64,000 nt of DNA from Dillenia suffruticosa. Lineage: Eukaryota; Streptophyta; Magnoliopsida; Dilleniales; Dilleniaceae. Positions 1-10,507 of the stretch are shown here, piece by piece. The stretch spans positions 6,703,501 through 6,767,500 of the forward strand of contig JAVTVX010000019.1 in NCBI GenBank assembly GCA_033439265.1, given 5' to 3'. How positions within the stretch are numbered: the first letter of the stretch is position 1; every line of letters starts with the position of its first letter. A program made the translations under genes and the position numbers. The notes beneath the pieces are model-generated. The model had not been told where the DNA came from. It made no database searches and saw only the letters and a program-made list of their open reading frames with translations.

Positions 1-2093
1 ATTATAAATACTGCTTCCTTTTATTAAGTGACTATTAAAAAAATATATACTATTTGTAAATTATATTTGGCTAATATAATAAGGGTCAATTTAAATTAAT
101 AATAATTTTTTCTTTTAAAGGAAATTTTGTTTTTTATCTATAAATTTTATATCTTTTATTAAAATTTTTGCTTTGTAAAAATACTATAAATAAAATATAA
201 TAAAATAAAAATAAGTTAAACATTTCTTAAACAACCCATAATAGGATTTTTTTTATCATCGGTATCCGAACTTTATCCAACTAATTCTGTTCGAGCACTG
301 TGGAGGCCAGTTTAGAGATTGGCTCTCCTAAATTCTTTTTCTCCATTTTCAAGACTTGAACTCCCGACATCTAGTTAAAAGAATAAAGTATCCGACCACT
401 CAACTCAAAAGATTTTGGTGCCCCCATGATAAGATAACCAATATAAAAGTTCGTAATCATCTTCTTCTAAACATGAATTCAAAAAGTGGGTGCATCTGCA
501 TTGTAAATTTTAAATTTCACACAGAAAAAGATAAATATTTTATCAGATTGATTGGAATTTAAATTTATTTTCAATTAAATCGGTACTTAAAAAAAGTATA
601 ATCAATGATTCTAAGAATCTTATTAATTGTTGCTTTCATGTTGGTTAAATGACGCAACTAGAAATTAATTTGGCGTTTAAAAACAGCTTTGTGGTGTTTC
701 AGAAATCGATGGACCAACCATTCATATTAAATTTCTAATTTGAAAGAGTAGATTGTTATGCATGTTGGTGCACATGAAAAGTAGGCTTTTGCCTATTTCA
801 GACCACTGGGGTAAAGGGTCCAGAACTTTGATTGGGACGAGTCCCCTCCCCAATAATTTTCTTTTGGTGGCCCGGAAGTCTACACCATCATTCTCATTCT
901 CAATTAAAAGAGATGACAGGAGATTTTGGATTTACTTATGGTTTGGGCAACATTGATAAAGACCACAAGGTCGACGTAATAATAAAATAAAATATTAAAA
1001 TTTTTAATTAATTTTAATTTAAGAATATAAAAAATTACTCTAAAAAAAATTATTCTCTAAATAAAGTTTTCATAAATATTTAAATTAAATTAATTGGAGT
1101 ATAGATTCAAATAACAGTAGTGAGAATTAAAAGAAAAAAAAAAAACATTTTCCGAGTAGGGAGAGGAGTGCCATGTGAGGGAAAGAGGTATCCTTATTCC
1201 TGAGGCAAACTTCCAAGAGAGGTCTTTCATGTGCTTTTAGTGGCGTGTAGAGCATACGTGGTAACAATACACGTAATTCCAATATCTGTAACTCCCATTT
1301 ATTTTAGTTTTCTTATCATTTAAGGGGGGGAAAAAATCATGTTCAGTACCATCACTGCCGACACTTTTAAACATTATTCGTATGGTATGGTATTCTACTT
1401 ATATCAAATACGATTCTTTGAACCTGTATAATACATTTTTATATAATCTAATTATATAATTTTACGATTTGCAACATCTTTTATTTTTATCGTCATAGAC
1501 TTTAGAATCGATTAAGATTATAATTATAGAATTATATATCAATATTAGATTCTTTATATATATATTTATATTATCGATATTTGATAATTATGTTAGGTTG
1601 GATTAAATTCTGTTTGAATCAGATCATATAGGTTATAGTTTTGGTCAAAAGAAAAAGGGAAAAATCAATTTTGAAAAGATACACACAAATGCATACACAC
1701 ATCATAAAAGATCAGAAATATTTGCATCAATCATATCATATGGCAACACATTTTTTGTTTTTAAATCATATCTTTTGTTCATGTCCTTTTGGGATAAAAA
1801 CGTTTGCAAGACATTACATTACATATACACGCGGGTCCCTCAATCCACAGAACAAACAAATACTGCCATCCCACAAGTCGAGGAAAACAGCCATAACATT
1901 CACGCACATATCACACCCATATGAGTTCAGCATATATATGAATATAAAATTAGCAAAGCATATATATATATATATATATATATATCTATATCTAAACAAA
2001 TTCCAAATTCAACCTATAGTTATTGCATATGAGAGGCTTTGAATCTATATACTATATGTACGCATGCTTGCATACTGCATCTAATTTGTGAAG

Positions 2094-2098
<5 letters not shown>
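1..2098. other. AT-rich non-coding stretch, possibly TBL intron 1
   Basis: No coding segment was recognised on either strand. In particular, the GDS and DxxH blocks expected in later TBL exons are absent on the minus strand. If the TBL exon at 2202-2461 belongs to a live gene, this stretch would be part of its first intron. It contains one SINE-like copy (about 247-408), a short SINE-tail-like piece near 1095-1140 and a small (TA)n tract near 1960-1985. Confidence 0.5.
247..408 (-). mobile_element. SINE copy (tRNA-type, degenerate)
   Basis: Read on the minus strand, it starts with a GTTGAGTGGTCGGA head. Next come a B-box-like GGGAGTTCAAGTC, a middle part, and a 3' part with GAATTAGTTGGATAAAG followed by a CGGATACCGATGA-like tail and an A-rich run. 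The same order occurs at 21581-21761 and 33414-33570. The 3' part resembles what I remember of Au-type plant SINEs. No clean target site duplication was found. Confidence 0.55.

Positions 2099-2187
<89 letters not shown>
2099..2187. repeat. Microsatellites (TA)n then (GA)n
   Basis: About 60 bp of perfect TA dinucleotides (2099-2158) is followed at once by about 27 bp of GA (2160-2187). The pair lies 10-100 bp inside the intron after the TBL exon donor site. It is a likely polymorphic marker. Confidence 0.95.
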
Positions 2188-2190
<3 letters not shown>

Positions 2191-2201
2191 CATAAACATA
2201 C

Positions 2202-2461
2202 CTGGGTAAATTACAGGTTGAAGGCTGCCACCTGTACTTGAGATAGAATTTGTCAGGCCTTTTGTTATTGAGGCAGTTGAATTGATTCTGGATGAAATCA
2301 CACTGTGTTGAATCATATAGAGGATACGATTTGTCGTAGATCCATTTTCCTTGGTAAAAATCACATTCCTTCTTCCCTTCGGCAATTATCCCATTTATAT
2401 GAGTTGGCCAACTCAAACTCAAACACACCACCAATATTGCCAAGCCACCCAAAACACACAT
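2202..2461 (-). CDS. TRICHOME BIREFRINGENCE-LIKE protein, exon 1 (partial gene)
   Basis: The exon reads from an ATG at 2461-2459 for 86 complete codons and ends at a GT donor (CAG|GTATGT, intron from 2201). Residues 1-24 form a hydrophobic signal peptide or anchor (GGLAILVVCLSLSW). Then comes a clear PMR5N domain with CDFYQGKWIYDKSYPLY, an N-terminal Cys-rich block and YLKYRWQPSTCNLPR. TBL family members are Golgi polysaccharide O-acetyltransferases acting on xylan, pectin or mannan. Their catalytic GDS and DxxH motifs lie in later exons, which are not visible to the left in this window. The short N-terminus suggests the PMR5-like subgroup. The gene may continue beyond the left edge or may be a truncated relic; I cannot decide which. 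Confidence 0.82.
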
Positions 2462-2470
2462 TATGTAACC

Positions 2471-2623
2471 CAGAGAGAGAGAGAGAGAGAGAGAGACCCA
2501 GAGAGAGAGAGAGAGAGAGAGGTGTTTTTAACGGGGGTTTGGGAGAAATTAGTAGTGGGGTTGGAGTGAGAAGATTGAATTGAAAATTTGACAAATTTGG
2601 AAGGAAATAATGGGGTTATATAT
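2471..2623 (-). promoter_or_regulatory. Putative core promoter and 5' leader of the TBL gene
   Basis: Two (GA)n blocks at about 2471-2521, read as CT repeats on the coding strand, sit just upstream of the ATG, like the pyrimidine patches of many plant 5' leaders. A TATA-like AATATATAA lies at 2616-2623 on the minus strand, about 155 bp upstream of the ATG. The placement is plausible, but this is an inference from position only. Confidence 0.4.
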
Positions 2624-2629
2624 TCACAT

Positions 2630-5454
2630 AATCTCCTCTATCGCTTTCTTAAGGGGGGTTTTGGTTGATACAGCAAATATATTATAAATCTATATATTAT
2701 AAATTTATTCTTAGACAGATAATAATACAATCAAGGTGGATACGTATGATCAAAAGATAACCCAAATATATGTAATAATGGAACAGTTTCCAAAAATAAT
2801 TTCGTAAAAAGGATTGATTTGTTTTGCCTTTCATTTACAGAATGAAATTTAAACTTAAAACGGTACGTGGATTCAAAGAAATATCCCTTGCACTGCCATG
2901 CCAAAAGGCCAGTTCCTATTTTGGTTATAAAAAAAAGATCGGAAATGGATCGATACGTAATTGATTTAATAAAATATGATATTAAGTTGTTTAACTAAAA
3001 TTTTGAGTTTGACATATAGTTTGAATATAAAAAAAAAGTATATTTTAAGAGTAATATCTTTAAATAGGTTACTGTAAGTTTTAAACTGAATTAATTGAAA
3101 TATGTATCTAAATATCGATAGATACAATGAAAAAAAAAACAGAAACAGGGCTTGGAAGCACGTTGGAAGGCGGGGGAGAGAGAGAGAGAGATTCTAAAGG
3201 TCTCTTTTATCATTTTTTAAGGTGAGGATAAGTATTTCCTCACGTTTTCAATAAGTGGACTTATTTGGTCCAAAACCACTCCTTTGTAATTCAATCAAAT
3301 TCATATCCATTCCCGCTTCACTCAGATTTCTGTGGGTTTTTTTTTTCTCCTTTTTTGGGTTAATATTTGTGGAAAAATCATACTCACAACTTTAGTTACC
3401 TTTGTGCTTTAATCCAATTCTGGTTCACTTGATTTTGAGCCCAACCTAAAATACCTAACTGGATCTCATCTGCTTATAATCCATTTAATTAAATTTATTT
3501 TAGACGGTTTATAAATTTTTAAAGTTTATAATATGTTTTTGAATCTTATAAATTCGTACAACTTATTTTTAGAATAATTATCGAAGGGTATGAATAAAAT
3601 AAAATTAAACGGTTTATAAGATATTTTCTGATTTTATAAATCGGTGTGTTTAATGAATTCTTATAAATAATTTTTAGTATTAAAATGACTAAAATGGAAA
3701 TGGTAACATAAATATCATATAAATTACTATTTTTAATATAAAAGGATAAAAATGAGATAATGAAAAGTTAATAAAGGTAATATAGTTATTTTATAAGTCA
3801 AAAAAATATATATAAATTACATAAAAGAATTAGATTAAATTGGGGTGGATTTAATTTCTTTTTATTTTAGAAGCTCATGAGATCGAAACATCTCTTTTTT
3901 AGATTTATTAATTTTTTAGAAAGAAAATTACCCAACAAATTTTCTGAATTTATAAAATTTTATACATATTGTTAGCTATTTTGAAGGGTTTATAAGTCTA
4001 ATCAAACACTAAATTCTAACTTTTTTTTTATGATATTATACCGATCGATATTTATAATTATATTTCGATTAATTCGATTCGGGACTTGTAATTATATTTT
4101 AGTTCACAATCTCTCTCTTCAAATATATTTACTTTTAGTTTTCTCTCACTAAAAAAATAAATTTAATTTTTCTTTCACTAAAACTAAATATATTAATTTT
4201 TTCTCCATAAAAAATCGATTTAATTTATATTTTTTTATCTCTAAACATTTTTCTTTTAAATTTTCTCTAAAAGAAAATCAAATTTAGTTTTCTTCTCTCT
4301 AAAATTAAGTACAATAATTTTCTCTCTCTAAAAATCATTTAATTCATTTTCTTTCATTAAGTATATTGATTTTTAGTTTTCTCACTTCAAGATAATCACA
4401 TTAATTTTTTCTCTAAATATAATAATTTTTAATTTTCTTTCCCTACAAAATAAATATAATTAATATTTTCGCGACAAATACATAAGTTTTAAAGTTTTGA
4501 CCAAAAAGCACAAAAAATTTCCTCCTTACATTTTTTTTCTTTTGCACTAGACCAATCTATATCCGAAACCATATTCCGAATAATTCGGTTAGAGCTACTG
4601 TCGGGCTTTTTCTAAGAGGAGTTCTTCCAATATATTTTTTTTCATTCTCAAAATTTGAAATCAAATCTTGACTAAATGTTCTAGTGCTCTTGCTACTAAC
4701 CCTTCCCACTTAAATATGATAACTTTGCACTTGGGGCAATAACCTAGCAAGTGAGGAAATTCCCTCCTTACAAATATCCCCCTTAAACTTTAATCACAAT
4801 CAAGTGAGCCCCCAAAATTTTTAAAATCACAGACATCCAAACTCCACAACCGAGCAATGTCACTTTTGCAAGCATTTAAAATCACATGTGTTGCACATTA
4901 CCCTTTCGTTATTTCCTTTTTCCAAATTGCCCTTTGAAAAGGCAATATTAAATATATGATATGCACAGCTAAGGAAGAAAGCCTTTTCCTCTTGTTTTGA
5001 CGTTTTTTTTTTTAAGTTTTTTTTTTTATGGTTCTTTATTTTCTTGGTTTTTTAAATATAGTTCTTTGTTTTAACCTCTCATCCTTTTCCTCTTGTTTTT
5101 TGATAGTTCTTTGTACCTCTTCCTCTTATGTGCTAAGGGACTGACAACACTCTTGAATGAGGGAGAACAGGATGAGAGGTTGCATGGAGTAAAAGCCAAC
5201 TAGGAAGAACCAAGTGTGAATCATTTATTTTTTTTGCTGATAATAGTTTATTGTTTCTTCAGGGTGAACATATAAAAATGATTTTAAGTACATATGAGCT
5301 TGTTTCCAGATAGCGGATAAATTTTCAATGATAATATGGCTGCTGACCAGTGGAATGTGTTACTAAAAATGATCTTTGCAGTACCGCAAAGCAAAGAAAT
5401 AGCCCTCGACTTGTTTTTTTTTTTTTTTTTTTTTTTTATCTCACTGTCAACATT
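2630..5454. other. AT-rich intergenic stretch
   Basis: No gene was recognised. The stretch is rich in homopolymeric A and T with weakly repeated TTTTCTCTCTAAAA-like segments at about 4100-4480. A very degenerate SINE copy lies at about 4560-4700 and a short (GA)n at about 3176-3192. Confidence 0.5.
4560..4700 (-). mobile_element. Degenerate SINE copy
   Basis: This is related to the copy at 247-408 by the same minus-strand order: a B-box region, then a TCTAAACC-like middle, then a GAATTATTCGGAATA-like 3' part. It is highly diverged, and no target site duplication was identified. Confidence 0.35.
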
Positions 5455-8044
5455 CACTACAAAAAAAATACGGTTTTAGTCACAGATTTTTACGACGAAA
5501 AAAATTCGTCGCTATTTTACGACGAATTTAGCGACAAAAACTTTTTCGTCGCTAATTTGCCACAAAATTTGTAACGAAAAGGAAGTCGTGGCTAAATTAG
5601 CGACGGACACATCATTCGTAGCAAAATTCGTTGCTAATTAGTGACGAAAAAATTTTCGTGGCTAAATTCGTCGCTAATTAGTGACGAAAAAATTTTCGTA
5701 ACTAAATTCGTCGCTAATTGGTGACAAAAAAATTTTTCGTTATAAATTTCGTAGCTAAATAAATTTTTTATATATAATTAAATAAAATATAATATTAATA
5801 TAATATTTAAATTAAAAAATTAATTTAAATTTAGCGATTGATTTCCAAATTTGTGGCTGATTCAGCGACGGATTCCAAATCCGTCGCTATTTCGTCGCTA
5901 AATAGGTTTTTTATATATAATTAAATAAAATATAATATTAATATAATATTTAAATTAAAAAATTAATTTAGTTGGTAATTTAATTTAGCGACGGATTCAA
6001 ATCCGTGGCTGATTCAGCGACGGATTCCAAATCCGTCGTTGAATAATTAGAATTTTGTTTTATTTTTATTTTATTTTAATAATTTCAGCGACGGATTCCA
6101 AATCCGTCGCTGTCTTTTAATTATAATTTTATTTTATTTTATTAATTTATATTAACAAATCATATTATTATTTTATAATATTTTAATTTACATTTTATTT
6201 TATTATATTATATTTCTTAATTCTTAAAAAAAATCATATATTTTATTTTATTTAAATTATATATATTTTTTAATTAATTTATTATTTTTTTCTTTTTTTT
6301 GATTTAATATTTTTTATTATTGTATAGGTAATTTTATTTTATTTGTATTATTTTATTTAATAATATAAATTTTTTAATTAAATATTAATCTGAACTTGCG
6401 CGGGTGCCGGCCCATGCACGCACGGGCGCCTGCCTGCCTGGTCGCCCGCGCGTGCCTGCCTAGGTGCCCACACCTACTGGGGCGTGCCTGCCTGGGCGCC
6501 CAGGCAGGCACGAGCGCCCAGGCAGACAGGCGTGGGCGCCCGCCTTGCTGGGGCGCACCTGCCTGGGCAGGCAGGCGCGGCGCCTGCGTGCCTGCTGGGC
6601 CGTGTCTGGACATTTTTCATTGTTTTAATACAAAAAATGTAGTTGAAGGGACGCGCCTGCTTGCCTGCTGGGCCGTGTATGGACATCCTTATTGTTTTAA
6701 TACAAAAAATATAGTTGAAGGGATTCAAACTTTAGACTTGAACCTCGAGACTTAACAGAATAGATGTTACCATTGCACCACCGATATTGTTGTGTGACTT
6801 TCTTCCCCTCTTTGTTTTCTATTCTCACTTTTTTTTTCCTTATCTCTATTTTTGGGTTTTTTTTCTTTCTACTCTCATTTCTTATATATAATAATTTTAT
6901 TATAATATATAATAATTTTATTATAACGAATAAAAATATTTTGTAATTAAATATATAGATTTTTTAAATTATTAATATATTATAATTTATTGATAATTAT
7001 AATTTTATAGTTTTGAGATATTTTAATCCATTTTTAAATTATGGATTAAAAATAAAATAAAAATGAAAAAAATAATAAAATAATAAGATAAAAGAAAAAA
7101 GAAGAAATCAAAATATAATAATAACATATTTTTTAATTAATTTATTATTTTATTTTAAATTAGTATTTTATTATCTTTTATTTTATTAAAAATTATCATA
7201 TTTATTATTTTTAATTAATATTATTTTAGGTGGGTGGTATAAATAAAAAAAGTTATTATATTTATTATTTTAAATTATTATTATATATTATTTTATTATT
7301 ATTAGAAAAATATAAAATAAAGATAATAAATAATAAAAAAGAAATTTATATCATAATAATATTTTTGGCTCAATGGTTTATAGGTTGCATGCAGGAGTTC
7401 GGAATTCGGAGTTCGAACCACGATGAAGGCAGAAGGCGCGGCATTTTCCAGCAATTAAGAGTGTCTGCGTAGGGTGCTGGCTCAGGTGGCACGTGCGCTA
7501 GCTCGGGCATTCGGGCTGGCGGGCTCGGGTGGGCAAGGGTGGCATGGGTGACACGTGCCCTCCCTGAACATTTTAACATTTAACGGAATTTGAAATTTGA
7601 CGGAATTTGAAATCAGCGATGGATTCCAAATCCGTTGCTGAATTTAGCGACGGATTTTTTTATTATTACAGATTTTTTTCCCCCTAAATTAGTGACGAAT
7701 TTTAGCGACAAAAATTATCTATCGCTAAATTTAGCGACGAATTTTAGATTTTCGTCGCTAAATTTAGCAACGGATTTTTTTATGTTGCTAATTTAGCGAC
7801 GGATAATTTTTTATCGCTAAAATTTGTGACGAATTTTAGCGACGAAAAATTATGTCGCTAAATTTAACGACGGATTTTAATTTTCATCACTAAATTTAGC
7901 GACGGATTTCTAATTTTCATCGCTAAATTTTTACGACGCGTTATTAGCGACGAAAAATTTTTCGTCGTTAATGTTTTTAGCGACGAAGTTTTTTTAAAAT
8001 TTTCGTTGTTAAATTTGTGGCTCAAATGTTGTTTTCTTATAGTG
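5455..8044. mobile_element. Non-autonomous CACTA (En/Spm-type) DNA transposon, copy 1
   Basis: The left terminus is CACTACAAAAAAAATACGG. The right terminus read inward is CACTATAAGAAAACAAC. A 3-bp target site duplication ATT flanks it (5452-5454 and 8045-8047). Subterminal regions (about 5490-6130 and 7610-8030) hold many direct and inverted copies of an AGCGACGGATT-type motif, as expected of CACTA transposase-binding arrays. There is no transposase reading frame, so the element must rely on a partner. The interior is extremely AT-rich except for a GC-rich block at 6390-6720 and a GC-rich patch near 7410-7560. It is related in reverse orientation to the element at 24873-26895. Confidence 0.9.
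6395..6620. repeat. GC-rich palindromic minisatellite inside CACTA copy 1
   Basis: Irregular units resembling CCTGCCTGGGCGCC are arranged in both orientations. They include a perfect 30-nt palindrome at 6483-6512. A roughly 73-bp unit ending in a GCCTGCTGGGCCGTGT segment is repeated at 6590 and 6663. The block interrupts very AT-rich sequence and is missing at the matching point of the second CACTA copy. Confidence 0.85.
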
Positions 8045-8170
8045 ATTATAGAACTAGACAAATACACTTTTTGCAGGCAAACCCCTTCAGTAGAATCTAT
8101 GTAACTTTGTGAAATAATATATAGCTGAGTTTAAGTCGGTAGAGCAGGATGCAATAGAAAATAGTCCGGG

Positions 8171-8480
8171 GTGGACACAATATGGAAGTTGCCTTCGATC
8201 GGCACTATAAAGATCAATTTTGATACTGTGCCTGATTTCAGGGACAAGCGTTGCGGTGTGGGAATTGCGGCTAGGCATGGTTCAGGACAAGCTCGGGCAC
8301 CATCGGCGTATACGAAAATTGGTATTCTTGATACGAAAATTGGTATTCTTGATCCATATGCTGCGGAAACCTTAGCAGCATGCTTTGAAGTAAAATTTGT
8401 ATAAGAGATGAATTTTAGACATTATTATTGAAGGAGATTCTTCCTTGGTAATTGACTCATTCACCATTCTTTAACTTGGC
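8171..8480 (+). pseudogene. RNase H-like (retroelement-type) remnant
   Basis: The start reads WKLPSIGTIKINFD, followed by GVGIAARHGSG and then AAETLAACFEV. This is the order seen in the plant RNase H-like domains carried by LINE-type elements. A stop follows, and the expected next block (IIIEGDSSLVIDS) continues in another frame, so the copy is frameshifted. A 21-bp unit starting ACGAAAATTGG is duplicated in tandem at 8312-8332 and 8333-8353. No other LINE domain is nearby, and the fragment begins only about 130 bp from the CACTA end. Confidence 0.55.
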
Positions 8481-8634
8481 TGAGAGAGACAGAAGCATTA
8501 ATAAACTCCTTGAAGCCTTCCCATTTGTCAAAGATGCACAAGTTCTCTTTTCCTGATTTTACGACCTCGAAACCAGCCCTGCAATCCCATACTTAAAAAC
8601 AAAACCCTTGAGAATAGTCACGTGGCGCTTCAGG

Positions 8635-9001
8635 ATCGGCTAGATGGACAATACGAGGCCTCAGTATTGTACATATCACTGCGTAGTTTTGGGTCCGAAT
8701 CCAAGGAACAAGTGCATGAACTCTGAATGGGCTTGATTGAAAGTGGGCATAGATGCTTTTGGGCTGCAAGCAGTAAGGCTTTGGACCTCCAAAAGAATGC
8801 TAATGAAGTGGGTCTAATCGTGCCTTTGTATGACCAGTTGATAATTTTATGCCACTCCTCTGTTGGGGCTTATTCGACAAATTGGGGGTGGAAGTCAACG
8901 ATGGAAGGCATTCATGCCGAAGTGCCAAAGCTTGCTTCTCCTCATTTCGCTGAGCAACCTTATAATAGTAAGTTGACTGCGGAAGAGTGGAAAAATGGAT
9001 A
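8635..9001 (+). pseudogene. UDP-glycosyltransferase fragment with degraded PSPG box
   Basis: The translation reads EASVLYISLRSFGSESKEQV, then a stop, then MGLIESGHRCFWA. This matches the segment of family-1 plant glycosyltransferases just before the PSPG box. The box follows in degraded form (LCHSSVGAYSTNWGWKSTME, then HFAEQPYN and EEWKNG before a stop). The invariant HCGWNS reads NWGWKS. These enzymes normally use UDP-sugars to glycosylate small molecules. Only the C-terminal third is present, it carries stops, and no promoter or upstream half is seen, so it is a dead fragment. Confidence 0.7.
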
Positions 9002-9134
9002 GAAAGTGAAGAGGGATGTAGGAACTCAAAACATAGTTGGGAGAGACGAAATTACGAGTATGCCAAGTATTTCTCATACTATCTATTAAACCATTACAAA
9101 AAAGAGTTCATTACATACCAATTAAAATATCAGT

Positions 9135-10143
9135 TCATTTCGAAAATGAGCTTTGTGTGGAAATGACCCCAATAAACAAACTTATTTTTAAAACAATTTA
9201 TTTGCGAAACTAATTTCAAAAATAGTACACCTATGTCGAGTTTTAAAAACTGAACATATACTACTCATACATATTGAATTTTCAAAACTCGATATAATTA
9301 AAAAAAATAATATGTCGAGTTTTCAAAACTCAACATACCCTTAAACAGTAACATGTATCAACTATTACTCCTTGCCTCTCTCTGCCTCTCTCTGCCTCTC
9401 TCTTTTCCTCCCTGCCTCTCCCCTCTCCCCTCTCCCCTCTTCCCCTCTCTCTCCCATGAGTCCCACCCTGCCTCTCTCTCTCTCTCTCCCGCCCTACCCC
9501 TCTCTCTCTCCTGAAATAGAGAGAGAGGGGGGAGGGCGAGAGAGAGAGAGAGAGACAGGAGTGGAACCCACCGTCCCCCTCCTGAATTCTAGGAGAGAAA
9601 GGGGGAGGGAGGGATGGGGGTGGGACCTACCCTCCCCTTTCTCTCCCCCCGGGAAATCCCACCCTCCCCTCTCTCTCTCTCTCTCTCCCCCTCCCTAAAT
9701 TCAAAGGAGAAAGAGGGGAGGGAGCGGGTGGGACCCACCCTCCCCCTCTCCCCCGAAATCATTTTGGGAGAGAGAGGGGCAGGGTAACAGAGAGAGAAGA
9801 AGGGGTGGGACCCATGAAGAGAGAGGGGGAGGGGAGAGGCAAGGAGGGAGGGAGAGAGAGAGGGGCAGGAAGCGACAGTTGATAAATGTCGAATTTTGAA
9901 AACTCGACACGCATTGTTTAAAAATATGTCGAGTTTTGAAAATTCGACATGTTACTTTTTTTTAAATATATCGAGTTTTGAAAATTTGACATATATGAAC
10001 GGTGTATGTCGAGTTTTCAACACTGGACATAGGTGTGTTATTTTTTGAATTAGTTTTACGGATAAATTGTTTTAAAAAATTGTTTTAAAAAGAAGTTTGC
10101 TTGTTGGGCCTACTTCTATACAAAACTCTTTCAAAAGTACCGG
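9135..10143. mobile_element. Long inverted-repeat element with GA/CT-rich core
   Basis: The outer arms (about 9135-9360 and 9895-10143) are inverted copies of each other over more than 200 bp, sharing segments such as AAACAATTTAT and CACACCTATGTC. They carry repeated ATGTCGAGTTTTGAAAA motifs in both orientations. Between them lie about 500 bp made almost only of CT- or GA-rich tracts with GTGGGACCCA-type spacers. The architecture suggests a Mutator-like or other foldback MITE. The exact ends and the target site duplication could not be fixed. Confidence 0.6.
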
Positions 10144-10168
10144 CGAGAATGTAATGATTCATATTGGT

Positions 10169-10170
<2 letters not shown>

Positions 10171-10207
<37 letters not shown>
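10171..10207. repeat. (TA)n microsatellite
   Basis: About 36 bp of alternating AT lies between the inverted-repeat element and the gypsy element. Confidence 0.9.
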
Positions 10208-10210
<3 letters not shown>

Positions 10211-10507
10211 ACTTTTCATCAATTTCATAAATTTAACTTCTTATTTCTTTCTGATCACATAAAATGATGAGAAATATCCTTAACATTAAGTGAACAATGA
10301 AGCCTTTTTTTTTCTTTTTTATTATATGCGATTTGAATTTTGGATCATAAGATTTGAGAGAAAAATTATGACGACTAAACTATTATTTTGGGGAAACGAA
10401 AATAATATTTTAGAAGTTTTTATTTTCAAATATTTAAAACTTATGTGTTGTTGGAAACTTGACATTTTATTTTATATTATTTTGAAAATTTTTAAACATT
10501 TTGTAGT
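10208..10507. other. AT-rich spacer before the gypsy element
   Basis: No coding or repeat feature was recognised. It ends with GTAGT (10503-10507), the left target site duplication of the gypsy element. Confidence 0.5.

Noticed and set aside
6374-6755. Open frames over the GC-rich block
   Set aside because: Translation of the palindromic minisatellite inside the CACTA element; no homology.
5490-8030. Regularly recurring AGCGACGGATT motif, at first CRISPR-like
   Set aside because: The copies occur in both orientations, spacing is irregular, and they sit at the two ends of a CACTA element with target duplication.
9372-9910. Pro/Ser/Leu-rich open frames
   Set aside because: They come from the CT-rich core of the inverted-repeat element.
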